Source of the DNA: Geobacter sp. UBA6151
Lineage (GTDB): Bacteria; Desulfobacterota; Desulfuromonadia; Geobacterales; Pseudopelobacteraceae
Reading direction: 5' to 3'
Assembly: GCA_002423105.1 (NCBI GenBank)
Contig: DIUT01000008.1
Span: forward strand, 8,294 to 72,293
DNA: 64,000 nt
In this document: one piece after another, positions 27,558 to 36,685 of the stretch
How positions within the stretch are numbered: the first letter of the stretch is position 1
Layout of the letters: the number at the start of each line of letters is the position of its first letter
The notes under the pieces: model-generated
Databases searched by the model: none
Told to the model about the DNA's origin: nothing
Seen by the model: the letters and a program-made list of their open reading frames with translations, nothing else
Program-made: the position numbers and the translations under genes

Positions 27558-29045
27558 TTATTTCTTTTCAAGGGCTTTTTCAAGGCGGTCGCAGATGGTT
27601 TTCAGCACTTTGATCCGCGCGTAATTTTTGTCATTGGCTTCAACCAGGGTCCAGGGCGCTATCTCGGTGCTGGTGCGGTCGATCATGTCGCAGACTGCCT
27701 GTTCGTACTCTCCCCATTTTTCGCGATTACGCCAGTCATCATCGGTGATCTTGAAACGCTTGAAGCCGATTTTCTCCCGTTCCTTGAACCGTTTTAACTG
27801 TTCTTCCGGGGTTATGGCAAGCCAGAACTTTACGATGACAGTTCTGTTTCTGATCAGCTGCTCTTCAAAATCATTGATTTCACCGTAGGCCCGCATCCAG
27901 CTGGAGTGAGGGCAGAAGCCTTCCACCCGTTCCACCAGTACCCGCCCGTACCAGGAACGGTCGAAGACTGCCAGGCGTCCGCGTCGTGGCAGATGCCGCC
28001 AGAAACGCCACAGGTAGGGTTGCGCACGCTCTTCTTCGGTGGGGGCTGCAATGGGAATTACCCGGTAGCTTCGTGCATCAAGGGCTTGGGTAATCCGCCG
28101 GATGCTGCCCCCCTTGCCGGCGGCGTCGTTTCCCTCAAAGACGGCAACCACTGAGAGTTTCTCAAAATCCTTGTGCCGTGACAGCAGGTTCAGCCTGCCC
28201 TGTAGTGCCTCAAGTTCCTCATCATAGCGTTTTTTTGGTATCTTTCTGGTCATATTCAGGGTGTGCAGGATCTGCAAGCCGTCAATGGAGGTGAACATAG
28301 GGGGTAGCGGTTCATCGGCTACCGGTGTTTCGGGGGCATCAAGCCGACGGCGAAGCGCTTCAAGGATAGCCTTGCCGATGGTAAGTGAACGGTAGTGTTC
28401 GTCAGCCCCTTCAACGATGATCCAGGGAGACTCCGGCGTGCTGGTAGTACGCAGCATGCGCTCCGAGACCGTACGGAAACGGTCATAGTTTTTGAAATTC
28501 TTCCAGTCGCTTTCCTTGACTCGCCAACGGGTTTTGGGATCTTTTTCCAGTTTTTTCAGGCGCTTTTTTTGCTGCTCTTCAGACAGATGCAGCCAGAATT
28601 TGAGGATTAGTGCCCCTTCATTGCAGAGCATGGTCTCAAAGCGGATGATCCGGTCCAATTGCTGATCAAGCTCGGCATTTTTGCTGATGCCGTGGACGTT
28701 GTCCAGAAGCGGTGCCGAATACCAGGAGCCGATGAAGACGCCAATCTTGCCCTGGGGGGGCAGATCGCGCCAATAGCGCCACATCGGCGGGCGTTCCTGC
28801 TCCTCGTCGGTCAGCTCTCTGAGCGCGTGGGACTCAATGTGGCGGGGGTCCATCCATTCGTGCAGCAGGTTCATGGTTTCCCCCTTGCCGGCGCAATCAA
28901 CGCCGGCAAGCAGAATGATGACCGGAAATTTGTGTGATTGCAACAGATCAAGCTGGGCATCCAGCAAGCCTTCACGAAGGGCAGGGAGTTCTCGTTTGTA
29001 GACATCTTTGGAGATTTTGTGACCCAACTCAGCGGATTCAAACAT
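27558..29045 (-). CDS. pap: Polyphosphate:AMP phosphotransferase (tandem PPK2)
   Basis: A 495-residue protein made of two PPK2 domains, each with a P-loop and a lid: G-V-D-C-A-G-K-G-E-T near residue 46 and G-N-D-A-A-G-K-G-G-S near 305, followed by R-W-R-V, Y-W-R-D-L-P and F-W-R-H-L-P segments. The two-domain form is class II, which phosphorylates AMP to ADP from polyphosphate. ATG 29045 has GGGGG upstream; a longer in-frame extension to 29090 has no ribosome site. It supports energy recovery from polyphosphate. Confidence 0.92.
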   Translation of the reverse strand: MFESAELGHKISKDVYKRELPALREGLLDAQLDLLQSHKFPVIILLAGVDCAGKGETMNLLHEWMDPRHIESHALRELTDEEQERPPMWRYWRDLPPQGKIGVFIGSWYSAPLLDNVHGISKNAELDQQLDRIIRFETMLCNEGALILKFWLHLSEEQQKKRLKKLEKDPKTRWRVKESDWKNFKNYDRFRTVSERMLRTTSTPESPWIIVEGADEHYRSLTIGKAILEALRRRLDAPETPVADEPLPPMFTSIDGLQILHTLNMTRKIPKKRYDEELEALQGRLNLLSRHKDFEKLSVVAVFEGNDAAGKGGSIRRITQALDARSYRVIPIAAPTEEERAQPYLWRFWRHLPRRGRLAVFDRSWYGRVLVERVEGFCPHSSWMRAYGEINDFEEQLIRNRTVIVKFWLAITPEEQLKRFKEREKIGFKRFKITDDDWRNREKWGEYEQAVCDMIDRTSTEIAPWTLVEANDKNYARIKVLKTICDRLEKALEKK

Positions 29046-29193
29046 GGATACCCCCAGGACACGTTTTTGTATGGTTGCTGTATAGCACACTCTTGTGCAA
29101 GAGCAAGGTATGGCGTACCCTTTTTCTTTGTCCTCGCTATGAAAATATGCTATTGTCTATGCATTATTACCAACCATTAATCAGGAGGAACGC

Positions 29194-29655
29194 GTGAAAA
29201 CAACAGTTGTAACTGTCATGATTGCCGCCCTTGCTCTGGCCGGCTGCCAGGACAAACCTAAGACTGAAGCACCAACCAACAAGTCGGCTGCTGAAATGCC
29301 AGCCGGTCACCCGCCTGTAGCCGGTATGCCGACGCAGGATGGCAAGCCTGCCATGCCCGGCGCACCCAAGGCTGATCCCCATGCGGACATGAAAGCAACT
29401 GATGTGCCTGCGGGGGTTCCCACCAAGAAGGCCTCGGTCGTGCAGACCATTGACGCCGACATCTATACGTACATTGAAGCTAAAGGCGATGATGGTAAAA
29501 ACGTCTGGATGGCGCTTCCCAAGACAAAGGTGGATAAGGGGGCCAAAATTGAGTATCCGTCTGATGTCCCAGCGCTCCCCAAGTTCACCAGCAAGACCCT
29601 TAACAGGACCTTTGACAACATTTTATTTGTGTCCGGCATCAGGATTCTTAAGTAG
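29194..29655 (+). CDS. NrfJ-like lipoprotein
   Basis: A 153-residue lipoprotein with lipobox L-A-L-A-G-C (Cys18), a Pro/Ala/Met-rich linker with G-H-P-P-V-A-G-M-P (about 35-80), and a C-terminal domain (about 88-150) with T-Y-I-E-A, W-M-A-L-P-K-T-K-V and S-K-T-L-N-R-T-F-D-N-I-L-F-V. I recognise the latter as the NrfJ/OB-fold-like domain found near Geobacter and Shewanella c-type cytochrome genes. No cytochrome gene is adjacent. GTG start at 29194 with AGGAGG upstream. Confidence 0.8.
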   Translation: MKTTVVTVMIAALALAGCQDKPKTEAPTNKSAAEMPAGHPPVAGMPTQDGKPAMPGAPKADPHADMKATDVPAGVPTKKASVVQTIDADIYTYIEAKGDDGKNVWMALPKTKVDKGAKIEYPSDVPALPKFTSKTLNRTFDNILFVSGIRILK

Positions 29656-29676
29656 CAGCAGATGGTTTGCCGATTG

Positions 29677-29720
29677 CGACGGAGTGCCTTCCAGGCGAGG
29701 CGCTCCGTCGTTGTTTTTTA
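29677..29720 (+). terminator. Intrinsic terminator after the NrfJ-like gene
   Basis: A 12-bp stem (29677-29688 with 29699-29710, one G-T pair) is followed by TTGTTTTTTA. Confidence 0.88.
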
Positions 29721-29747
29721 GTTTGCAGGAATAGTGGAGCAGACCCA

Positions 29748-30191
29748 ATGAGAAACAAGATATTGTCAAGCGGTGACACGGTGGAAGCCCGTTGCACCCG
29801 TTGCAAAACGGTTTTGAATCATACAATTGTTGCCCTGGTGGATGGCCGGATCGCCAGAGTTGTTTGCAACACCTGCCGTGGAGAGCATAATTATCATCCT
29901 CCGGCAGCCGCCAGAAAGAGTGCGGTAGCGCCCGGCACTGCCGGAGTTGCCAAAGTTGCCAAGCCGAGAGCGTTGAAAAAAGATCCGGAGGCTGCTGACC
30001 GTCAGGAATGGATCGAGTTGTGCGCTGATATTGATGCAGAACGGGGGATTGCCTACTCAATGACCGGTAAATTTCGCATGAATGCTTTTGTACGACATCT
30101 TGCGTTTGGACTTGGCATTGTCCGGCGGGTTGATATTGGCAAGGTTGAGGTATTATTTCAGGATGGAAAGAAGCTGCTTAAAACCGGATAG
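29748..30191 (+). CDS. Zinc-ribbon protein, unknown function
   Basis: A 147-residue basic protein with an N-terminal zinc ribbon (Cys16, Cys19, Cys40, Cys43, as C-T-R-C and C-N-T-C), an Ala/Lys linker (about 50-85) and a C-terminal domain (about 90-145) with W-I-E-L-C-A-D-I and a final E-V-L-F-Q-D-G-K-K-L-L. ATG 29748 lies after TGGAGC; the frame is open further up but through the preceding terminator, so the longer version is rejected. It may bind nucleic acid; this is inferred from the basic charge only. Confidence 0.65.
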   Translation: MRNKILSSGDTVEARCTRCKTVLNHTIVALVDGRIARVVCNTCRGEHNYHPPAAARKSAVAPGTAGVAKVAKPRALKKDPEAADRQEWIELCADIDAERGIAYSMTGKFRMNAFVRHLAFGLGIVRRVDIGKVEVLFQDGKKLLKTG

Positions 30192-30243
30192 GGATACTAA
30201 AAAAACTGATGTGATATGGCATTGATGTCTAGGGGCAGTTTAC

Positions 30244-30699
30244 TTAGGCTCTTACCAGATATACTGAACAGTGAGCGGTTTCCGCAACTCGCCGGGAAAC
30301 ACTTCCTTTTAACCGGCTTTCAATGAATCCTTTGTTGGAGCTGCCGATTACGATAAGATCAACACCTTCCATTTTGGCAAACTCCACCATTGTTTCAGCA
30401 GGTTCACCTGCCTCAACAATCATTTCCAGCGGGACATCGTACTCGGCGGCGCTTTTTTCGATGATATAGAATATCCGTTTGCGTAGTTCCTCCCACTGCT
30501 CGGTTTCAGTGAGTGGTTTGACTGGAACAAAGTCAGAGTAGGAAGAGCTCTGGGCATTTGGAACGACAAGTAAAGCAAAAATTTTACTCTTGAACTGGCT
30601 GCGGTTGCCAGCTGCAATCCGTACAGCTTCTTCTGCTGCTTTGTCCGAGTAGGGCGAACCATCAATCGCTACTAGAATTTTTTTTCTCAGGTTCAGCAT
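30244..30699 (-). CDS. Universal stress protein UspA family
   Basis: A 151-residue single-domain Usp protein. It begins with the strand I-L-V-A-I-D-G-S-P-Y-S-D and ends with the ATP-binding motif G-S-S-N-K-G-F-I-E-S-R-L-K-G-S-V-S-R, a good match to the G-x2-G-x9-G-S/T signature, so it should bind ATP. ATG 30699 follows CAGGGG. It is divergent from iclR and its promoter overlaps that of iclR, which suggests that IclR controls it. Confidence 0.92.
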   Translation of the reverse strand: MLNLRKKILVAIDGSPYSDKAAEEAVRIAAGNRSQFKSKIFALLVVPNAQSSSYSDFVPVKPLTETEQWEELRKRIFYIIEKSAAEYDVPLEMIVEAGEPAETMVEFAKMEGVDLIVIGSSNKGFIESRLKGSVSRRVAETAHCSVYLVRA

Positions 30700-30763
30700 G
30701 AATACCCCTGATTGTTTTATTGTTAATGCCTTTGTGCTTGCTGATAACACATTGACTTCTTGA

Positions 30764-30792
30764 AATATAACGCACTTATTCGCACTTGACAA
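30764..30792 (-). promoter_or_regulatory. Sigma-70-type promoter of uspA
   Basis: On the minus strand TTGTCA (30792-30787) and TATATT (30769-30764) are 17 bases apart. The spacer carries a direct repeat AAGTGCG...AAGTGCG that could be an operator. The -35 element overlaps the -35 of the opposite iclR promoter. Confidence 0.65.
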
Positions 30793-30814
30793 TTATAAAA
30801 CAAGTTTCTATATT
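30786..30814 (+). promoter_or_regulatory. Sigma-70-type promoter of iclR
   Basis: Perfect TTGACA (30786-30791), a 17-base spacer and TATATT (30809-30814). The leader to the ATG is about 55 bases. Confidence 0.75.
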
Positions 30815-30830
30815 TAACCGTATTCTGTCT

Positions 30831-30843
30831 GCGCAGTGTGCGC
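30831..30843. promoter_or_regulatory. Palindrome downstream of the iclR promoter, candidate operator
   Basis: GCGCA-GTG-TGCGC is a perfect inverted repeat placed just after the predicted transcription start of iclR. It shares the TGCG core with the direct repeats in the uspA promoter spacer, so one regulator could bind both. Confidence 0.4.
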
Positions 30844-30876
30844 GTAAACAAGTATCCATCCCCCGAGGCGTAAACC

Positions 30877-31659
30877 ATGGCACGAAAAGAAAAATCGGAA
30901 TACCTGATTCAGGCGGTTTCCCATGCTCTTGATCTGTTGGAGCAGTTTCACGATGAGGTTGACGAGTTGGGTGTCACCGAACTGTCAAAGCGTTTAAAAC
31001 TTCATAAAAACAATGTGTTCAGGCTGTTGGCTACGCTTGAGTCTCGCGGTTATATTGAACAGAATCGTGTGACGGAAAACTACCGTCTGGGGCTGAAAAC
31101 CTTGGAGCTTGGTCAGACGTTCATAAAGCAGATGGGCTTGCTGCGGCAATCAAAGCCGGTTCTTGAATCACTTGTTCGCGAATGCAATGAAACCATCTAT
31201 GTTTCTGTTCTGAAGGATTTTCACATAATTTATCTGGATTCTGAGGAAACAACGATGACGGTCCGGGTGGTTCCGCGCGTTGGGTCGCGGCTACCTGCGT
31301 ATTGCACCGCTGCCGGCAAGGTTCAGATCGCTCACATGAGTGATGAAGAGCTTGATCAGTATATGCCAACCCGCGAACTGCAGCGGTTTACCACGAAGAC
31401 TATCGGTGACCGTGAGGAGTTGAAAAAACAGTTGCGTGTCATTGTTGAACAGGGCTACGCCATTGATGATGAAGAGCTTGATGAAGGGGTTAAATGCGTA
31501 AGCGCTCCTATCCGGGATTACACTCGCCGTATTATCGGTGCAGTCAGCATATCCGGTCCTTCAATGCGTTTCAGCAATGAACGTATCGAGCGAGAGCTAC
31601 TGCCGCTGGTTATCAAGGCCTCTGATGAAATATCATCGAAGCTGGGGTATACGAAGTAG
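30877..31659 (+). CDS. IclR-family transcriptional regulator
   Basis: A 260-residue regulator with an N-terminal winged helix (about 8-75: A-L-D-L-L-E-Q-F, L-S-K-R-L-K-L-H-K-N-N-V-F-R-L-L-A-T-L-E) and a C-terminal GAF-like effector domain (about 90-255: Y-C-T-A-A-G-K, G-Y-A-I-D-D-E-E-L-D-E-G-V-K-C-V-S-A-P-I-R-D). The effector is unknown; many IclR proteins sense small organic acids. It has its own strong promoter with a nearby palindrome, consistent with autoregulation, and is divergent from uspA. Confidence 0.93.
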   Translation: MARKEKSEYLIQAVSHALDLLEQFHDEVDELGVTELSKRLKLHKNNVFRLLATLESRGYIEQNRVTENYRLGLKTLELGQTFIKQMGLLRQSKPVLESLVRECNETIYVSVLKDFHIIYLDSEETTMTVRVVPRVGSRLPAYCTAAGKVQIAHMSDEELDQYMPTRELQRFTTKTIGDREELKKQLRVIVEQGYAIDDEELDEGVKCVSAPIRDYTRRIIGAVSISGPSMRFSNERIERELLPLVIKASDEISSKLGYTK

Positions 31660-31693
31660 CCTTTTTCAGGAGTTTTGTCTGTTGATAAAAGGA

Positions 31694-31731
31694 CAAACGG
31701 GGGTGGATATGTCACAATATCCACCCCCGTT
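31694..31731. terminator. Stem-loop between convergent iclR and the ABC ATPase gene
   Basis: A 15-bp perfect stem (31696-31710 with 31717-31731) with a 6-base loop. The left flank offers T-rich sequence for the leftward gene; the right flank is less T-rich. Probably serves both genes. Confidence 0.75.
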
Positions 31732-31751
31732 GTCTGTTCTATGTGGTCGTC

Positions 31752-32519
31752 CTATATAAAGAGCGATGCCTCAGTTGGTTGCAAAAACTCCCGTACTGTA
31801 GCCAGAGAACAGGCTTTCAGCTCTTCTGCTGTTCCTTCAAAGGCCAGTTTGCTTTCATGCAGCAGAGAAAACTGTTGTGAGGTGGCAAAGGCGGTTGTCA
31901 AGTCGTGGGTAACCATCAAGGTCGTCTTACCTGCCTCCTGCAGACGCTGCATCAGGGAAACTATATTGTAGACCCCGATGGGGTCCAGCCCGGTAGTGGG
32001 CTCATCAAAGAAGATGTATTCCGGGTCGGCGGCTAAGGCGCGGGCAATGGCCACCCGTTTCTTCATCCCGCCTGATAACTCCGCCGGATAGAGATCAAGG
32101 GCTGTCTCCACTCCCACAAAGCGTAGTTTCTCCCGCACAATTTCCTCGATCTTTGTCTCAGACAGTTTCCCATCTTCCAGCAGACGGTAGCCGACGTTTT
32201 CTCCCACGGTCATGGAGTCGAACAATGCTCCGCCTTGGAAAACAATGGCGATTTTCTTGCGTTGCTCACGATATTCCGACTCTGCCCGGCCGGTAATTTC
32301 CAAGTCTCCAATAAAGATTTTTCCGCTCTGGGGTTGCAGCAGGCCTAGGAGCAATTTCAGGATGGTGGTCTTGCCGGAGCCGCTTACTCCGAGGATAGTA
32401 CGGTTTATGCCCTGTTCAAGCGCCATGTCAAAATCGCTCAGAATTGTTCGGCCTCCAATACTGTAACAGACCCGTTCCATACGTATGCTTTGTTGTTCCG
32501 TCATAGTTTGTTTGTCCAT
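31752..32519 (-). CDS. ABC transporter ATP-binding protein, MlaF-like
   Basis: A 255-residue ATPase with Walker A G-V-S-G-S-G-K-T-T, Q-loop V-F-Q-G-G-A-L-F-D-S-M-T-V, signature L-S-G-G-M-K-K-R and Walker B Y-I-F-F-D-E-P-T-T-G-L-D-P. The Q-loop Q-G-G-A-L-F-D-S and the signature with Met are typical of MlaF/Ttg2A, the ATPase of the outer-membrane phospholipid transport system. No MlaE permease or MlaD binding protein is adjacent, so the ATPase is an orphan here. ATG 32519 is taken; an upstream TTG at 32525 and ATG 32504 are possible. No good ribosome site is seen. Confidence 0.85.
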   Translation of the reverse strand: MDKQTMTEQQSIRMERVCYSIGGRTILSDFDMALEQGINRTILGVSGSGKTTILKLLLGLLQPQSGKIFIGDLEITGRAESEYREQRKKIAIVFQGGALFDSMTVGENVGYRLLEDGKLSETKIEEIVREKLRFVGVETALDLYPAELSGGMKKRVAIARALAADPEYIFFDEPTTGLDPIGVYNIVSLMQRLQEAGKTTLMVTHDLTTAFATSQQFSLLHESKLAFEGTAEELKACSLATVREFLQPTEASLFI

Positions 32520-32593
32520 GGTCAAGCAATCAGCTGTTGCGTCTTTTGCGTATTATCTTACAATATGAACAGGTATACCACCTTGGAGACAAT

Positions 32594-33430
32594 ATGAAAA
32601 CTCCCTTGACGCTCGGTTTTTCCCCCTGTCCCAATGATACGTTTATGTTCTACCCACTTGTGCATGGCCTGGTGGATACCGGCGGTATTAGCTACAATGA
32701 GCGGTTGGAGGATGTGGAAACCCTCAACCGCTTGGCGGTAAAAGGGGTGCTGGATGTCAGCAAGGTTTCGTATGCAGCTTTGGGGCACATCCGGGAGCAG
32801 TATGCGCTTTTGCGGGCCGGCAGTGCTCTGGGTCGCGGCTGTGGCCCGCTGCTGGTAGCCAGAGAAGATATTCAGCCTGCTGACCTGTGTGGTCGGACTA
32901 TCGCCATTCCCGGCCGGTACACCACGGCTCACCTGCTACTACGGCTGTATGATCCGTGTTTAACCATCTTTCTGGAAATGCCCTTTAACGAAATCATGGA
33001 TGCCGTGCTGACCGGCAAGGTGGACGCAGGGGTCATTATCCACGAATCCCGTTTTACCTACCAGGGGTTCGGTCTGCATCAACTGCTTGACCTGGGGGAG
33101 TGGTGGGAAATGGAAACCGATCTGCCGATTCCGTTGGGCGGGATTGTAGCCCGCCGCAGTCTGGGAAGTGAAACAATTGGCCTGATTGAACATGCCCTTG
33201 CTACCGCCGTGGAATATGCCCGTGACAATCCGGATGTAGCTGCCAATTATATCCGTGAGCATGCTCAGGAGATGAGTGCTGAGGTCTGCGCAGCCCATAT
33301 CGGGTTGTATGTGAATGATTTTTCGAAGGAGTTGGGTGATGAGGGCGAACGGGCCATACGTGAACTGTTGCGTCGCGCCGAGGCCGCTGGCGTGATACCG
33401 CAGGCAGAGGTACCGCTGTTTGTCCGCTGA
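32594..33430 (+). CDS. mqnD: 1,4-dihydroxy-6-naphthoate synthase MqnD
   Basis: Last committed enzyme that makes the naphthoate ring in the futalosine route to menaquinone. The 278-residue protein opens with L-G-F-S-P-C-P-N-D-T-F-M-F, the MqnD signature, followed by D-V-S-K-V-S-Y, G-C-G-P-L-L, P-G-R-Y-T-T-A and G-V-I-I-H-E-S-R-F-T-Y. ATG 32594 is preceded by GGAG; the earlier in-frame start at 32537 is not. Menaquinone is the respiratory quinone expected in this group. Other mqn genes are elsewhere. Confidence 0.94.
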   Translation: MKTPLTLGFSPCPNDTFMFYPLVHGLVDTGGISYNERLEDVETLNRLAVKGVLDVSKVSYAALGHIREQYALLRAGSALGRGCGPLLVAREDIQPADLCGRTIAIPGRYTTAHLLLRLYDPCLTIFLEMPFNEIMDAVLTGKVDAGVIIHESRFTYQGFGLHQLLDLGEWWEMETDLPIPLGGIVARRSLGSETIGLIEHALATAVEYARDNPDVAANYIREHAQEMSAEVCAAHIGLYVNDFSKELGDEGERAIRELLRRAEAAGVIPQAEVPLFVR

Positions 33431-33477
33431 TGTAAAACAGGGATAACATTTATACAGACAAACAACAGGCTGCTGGC

Positions 33478-33927
33478 TTATCCAGGCAGCGACGAGCCTC
33501 GCCGGTATTCCGCCGTGGGCCAGAACGGTATTCCGCCTCGGGGGGTGAACTCGCCTTTTACGGTCAACCAGACCGGGTCCAGCAGCTTCACCAGATCATT
33601 GCATATCCGGTTGACGCCGGCCTCGTGGAACTCGCCATGCATGCGGAAAGAGCCCAGATAGAGCTTCAGGCTTTTGCTTTCCACGCACAACAGGTCCGGT
33701 TGATAGTCAATGATGATTTTGCCGAAGTCCGGCTGGCCGGTCATCGGGCAGAGGCAGGTGAATTCCGGGCATTCGATATGCAACGTGCCGGTGCAGCCGG
33801 ACGGATTCAGCTCTGCTTTGGCAAAGGGGGAGGGGAAGGCTTCCAGCAGCCCGGCGTCCGGAGCATCGTAACGATAGGCGGTAGCTGTGCCTTCACCAAG
33901 TGATTTCAGCTGATCATGCAGGTTCAT
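33478..33927 (-). CDS. queF: NADPH-dependent preQ0 reductase QueF (short form)
   Basis: Reduces the nitrile of preQ0 to preQ1 in queuosine synthesis. The 149-residue protein is the single-domain form. The catalytic pair of B. subtilis QueF (Cys55, Asp62) corresponds to Cys60 and Asp67 in [19 protein letters not shown] and the C-terminal R-G-G-I-P-F-W-P are also conserved. ATG 33927 is chosen with AAGGA upstream; longer in-frame extension has no support. folE2, which supplies the same pathway, is 3.4 kb away at 37.3 kb. Confidence 0.95.
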   Translation of the reverse strand: MNLHDQLKSLGEGTATAYRYDAPDAGLLEAFPSPFAKAELNPSGCTGTLHIECPEFTCLCPMTGQPDFGKIIIDYQPDLLCVESKSLKLYLGSFRMHGEFHEAGVNRICNDLVKLLDPVWLTVKGEFTPRGGIPFWPTAEYRRGSSLPG

Positions 33928-34027
33928 GTCTGGATGGTCCTTGTTGGAAAAATTGGATTTGTTGCTTGATGACGGGACTATACACCGATTTTTTCTACAT
34001 AACCAGATGCTGAACAAAGGATACGCC

Positions 34028-34504
34028 ATGGATGCAGTGAATGAGTTGCTGGCACGATATCGTCAGAGTGCAGGAAGTGAGATTGCCGTTGGCGAGTGGC
34101 TCGTGCTCGATCAGGAGCGGGTTGACGCCTTTGCCGAAGCCACCGGGGACATGCAGTGGATTCATATCGATCCTGAACGGGCTTTGGCGGAATCTCCCTT
34201 CAAAAGCACCATTGCCCATGGATTTCTGACCCTGTCGCTTCTGCCGCTGCTGACCCAGGCTAACGCGCCAGGCGCCTTCGAAAAAAATTATCCCGGTATG
34301 AAACTGCGGGTGAATTATGGCCTGAACAAGGTGCGCTTTCCGTCGCCGGTCAGGCCGGGTGACCGCATCCGGGCACGGACTATGGTGCTTGAAACAGGCC
34401 CGGCGGGAAACGGGGTGGAGATTATCTACCTGCTGACTGTGGAGATCGAGGGGCAGGACAAGCCGGCCTGCGTAGCGGAACAGCTGGTCCGCGTCTATCC
34501 CTGA
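34028..34504 (+). CDS. MaoC-like hydratase
   Basis: A 158-residue hot-dog fold protein. The hydratase-2 motif is present as [18 protein letters not shown] with later [12 protein letters not shown], which in (R)-specific enoyl-CoA hydratases supplies the catalytic Asp/His pair (here Asp about 41 region and His about 46). ATG 34028 has AAAGGA 8 bases upstream. It likely hydrates enoyl-CoA thioesters. It stands alone, ending 11 bases from the convergent ZIP transporter. Confidence 0.85.
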   Translation: MDAVNELLARYRQSAGSEIAVGEWLVLDQERVDAFAEATGDMQWIHIDPERALAESPFKSTIAHGFLTLSLLPLLTQANAPGAFEKNYPGMKLRVNYGLNKVRFPSPVRPGDRIRARTMVLETGPAGNGVEIIYLLTVEIEGQDKPACVAEQLVRVYP

Positions 34505-34515
34505 CTTTTTTATCC

Positions 34516-35334
34516 CTAACCCAGAGCGACATCAAGTGTCATCATCACCGCAAAGCCCAGCATGGCTCCGACGGTGGCCAGATCGGTGTTTCTGGCAAGC
34601 TGGGACTCCGGGATAACTTCCTCTACCACCACATAAATCATGGCCCCTGCTGCAAAGGCCAGGGCATAGGGCAGAATAGGACGCATGGTAATTACGGCAA
34701 TAGCTCCCAGCACTCCGGCAACCGGTTCGACGGCTCCTGAGAGCTGCCCATACCAGAAGCTTTTCAGGCGGGACATTCCTTCTCTGCGTAGCGGCACGGA
34801 TACAGCGGCGCCTTCAGGGAAGTTCTGGATGCCGATGCCAATGGCAAGGGCCACTGCTCCGGCCAGGGAGGCTGAAGGAAGATCGGCCGCCAGGGCGCCG
34901 AAAGCGACGCCGACCGCCAACCCTTCAGGAATGTTGTGCAGGGTGATTGCAAGTACTAGCAGTACACTGCGTTGCCAGGTGGTCTTTATCCCTTCCGCCT
35001 CTCGTGTTTCAAAGCCCAGGTGCAGGTGCGGCAGCACTTTATCCACTGACCAGAGAAAAAGGCCGCCCAGCAGAAAGCCGACGGTTGCCGGAAACCATTT
35101 CGGCAGGCTGCTGCCGCTGCTCTCCGCCATTTCAATGGCCGGAGCAAGCAACGACCAGAAGCTGGCTGCAATCATTACTCCTGCGGCAAAGCCCAACATG
35201 CCATCCAGCACTTTGCGGTTGATACTTTTGAAGAAAAATACCAATCCGGCGCCAAGTGCTGTTACAAACCAGGTAAACAGCGTTGCTGCAAGAGCCTGAG
35301 ATATTGGGGTGAGTGATATAAACCAATCAGTCAT
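34516..35334 (-). CDS. ZIP-family divalent metal transporter
   Basis: A 272-residue inner-membrane protein with about eight hydrophobic helices. The metal-site helices are seen as [10 protein letters not shown] (helix IV) and [10 protein letters not shown] (helix V), the GufA/ZupT pattern, and a His-containing loop P-H-L-H-L-G-F. It probably imports zinc or iron. The start ATG 35334 fits the family; GGAGG lies 13 bases upstream, rather far. Convergent with the MaoC gene and divergent from the aminotransferase. Confidence 0.9.
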   Translation of the reverse strand: MTDWFISLTPISQALAATLFTWFVTALGAGLVFFFKSINRKVLDGMLGFAAGVMIAASFWSLLAPAIEMAESSGSSLPKWFPATVGFLLGGLFLWSVDKVLPHLHLGFETREAEGIKTTWQRSVLLVLAITLHNIPEGLAVGVAFGALAADLPSASLAGAVALAIGIGIQNFPEGAAVSVPLRREGMSRLKSFWYGQLSGAVEPVAGVLGAIAVITMRPILPYALAFAAGAMIYVVVEEVIPESQLARNTDLATVGAMLGFAVMMTLDVALG

Positions 35335-35460
35335 GACAGGTTGGCGACCTCCAAAAAATGTGGTAAAGAGAAACCCCTCCAATGCTACGACGGTTAACCA
35401 GATCAGTCTCAGTTATAGCAGTGATTTTAAAAATGTAAACCAAGGAGCTGTTGTCCTCTT

Positions 35461-36627
35461 ATGAGTTTCAGCATCAATAACCACGTCCATTCGGTCAACG
35501 ATCCCCCCATAGGCCAGGTGCGGGCCTGGGCTGCCTGTCGGCCAGACGGAAGTCCGGCACTGATTGACCTCTGCCAGGCAGTGCCGGACTATACTCCGCC
35601 GTCTGAGCTGATTGCCCATCTGCAGCAGGTGGTGAGTGACCCGCTGACCTGCCGCTATACTCCGGACGAGGGATTGCCGGAAGTGCGGGAGGCGGTCTGT
35701 GAGCGCTATCGCTGGCGTTACCGGGCCGCTATCAATCCCGGACAGATTTGTCTGACTGTGGGGGCCAGCCAGGCCTTCTGGCTGGCTATGGTGGTCTTGT
35801 GCCATGCCGGTGATGAGGTGATTCTGCAATCGCCCTGCTACTTTGATCATCCCATGGCTCTGGGCGCTTTGGGGGTTAAGCCGGTTTTTGCTCCGTTTGT
35901 GGAAAAGGAGCAGGGGATTCCCAATCCGGCAGTTATCGAGAAGCTGATTACCCCACGTACCCGTGCCATTGTGCTGGTTTCTCCCAGCAATCCAACCGGA
36001 GCGGTGATTCCCCACCGCCGTCTGACAGAACTGTACTTTCTGGCGCAACGCCACCGGATCGCCCTGGTGCTGGACGAAACCTACGGCGATTTTGTGGATG
36101 GGATGCCCCACGACCTTTTTACCCTGGAAGACTGGCACCGCACCCTGGTGCAGGTGCAGTCCTTCGGCAAGACCTACGCATTGACCGGTTACCGTGCCGG
36201 TCTGCTGGCTGCGTCAGCGGAGTTCATCCGTCAGGCGCTCAAAATTCAGGACACCATGGCCGTCTGCCAGCCACACATTACGCAACTGGCCTTGCAGTAC
36301 GGGCTGGAACACCTTGATACCTGGGTTGAAGCCAATCGATTGAAAATGTCGTTGCGACATAACCTCTTCGTATCGGAGTTCATGAAACCGGGAAACCGTT
36401 TCAGGATTGTGGCCAGTGGCAGTTTCTTTGCCTGGGTCAAGCATCCGTTCAGTGGCCGCAGCGGCCGTGAGGTGGCAAAGCGGCTGGCGCAGGAAGCCGG
36501 GATCATGACCCTGCCGGGTGAAGCCTTCGGCCCCGGCCTGGATGAGTACCTGCGGATTGCCCTGGGCAATATCCGCGAAAACGAAATGTCGGAGGCGATC
36601 CGCAGATTCAGGCACTTTAACTCCTGA
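35461..36627 (+). CDS. PLP-dependent aminotransferase, class I/II
   Basis: A 388-residue fold-type I enzyme. PLP lysine is in [12 protein letters not shown] (about Lys237); other marks are [33 protein letters not shown] and R-I-A-L-G-N-I-R. It belongs with aspartate/aromatic-like aminotransferases; the substrate cannot be told. engB follows after 58 bases. Confidence 0.88.
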   Translation: MSFSINNHVHSVNDPPIGQVRAWAACRPDGSPALIDLCQAVPDYTPPSELIAHLQQVVSDPLTCRYTPDEGLPEVREAVCERYRWRYRAAINPGQICLTVGASQAFWLAMVVLCHAGDEVILQSPCYFDHPMALGALGVKPVFAPFVEKEQGIPNPAVIEKLITPRTRAIVLVSPSNPTGAVIPHRRLTELYFLAQRHRIALVLDETYGDFVDGMPHDLFTLEDWHRTLVQVQSFGKTYALTGYRAGLLAASAEFIRQALKIQDTMAVCQPHITQLALQYGLEHLDTWVEANRLKMSLRHNLFVSEFMKPGNRFRIVASGSFFAWVKHPFSGRSGREVAKRLAQEAGIMTLPGEAFGPGLDEYLRIALGNIRENEMSEAIRRFRHFNS

Positions 36628-36685
36628 AAAGCGGTTTCTGATAATCCGCTTGCTCCGCAGACGGACAGTACCTATAGTGAGAACC

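Noticed and set aside
29667..29747. Longer N-terminus for the zinc-ribbon gene
   Set aside because: The extension runs through the terminator hairpin of the upstream gene and lacks a ribosome site.
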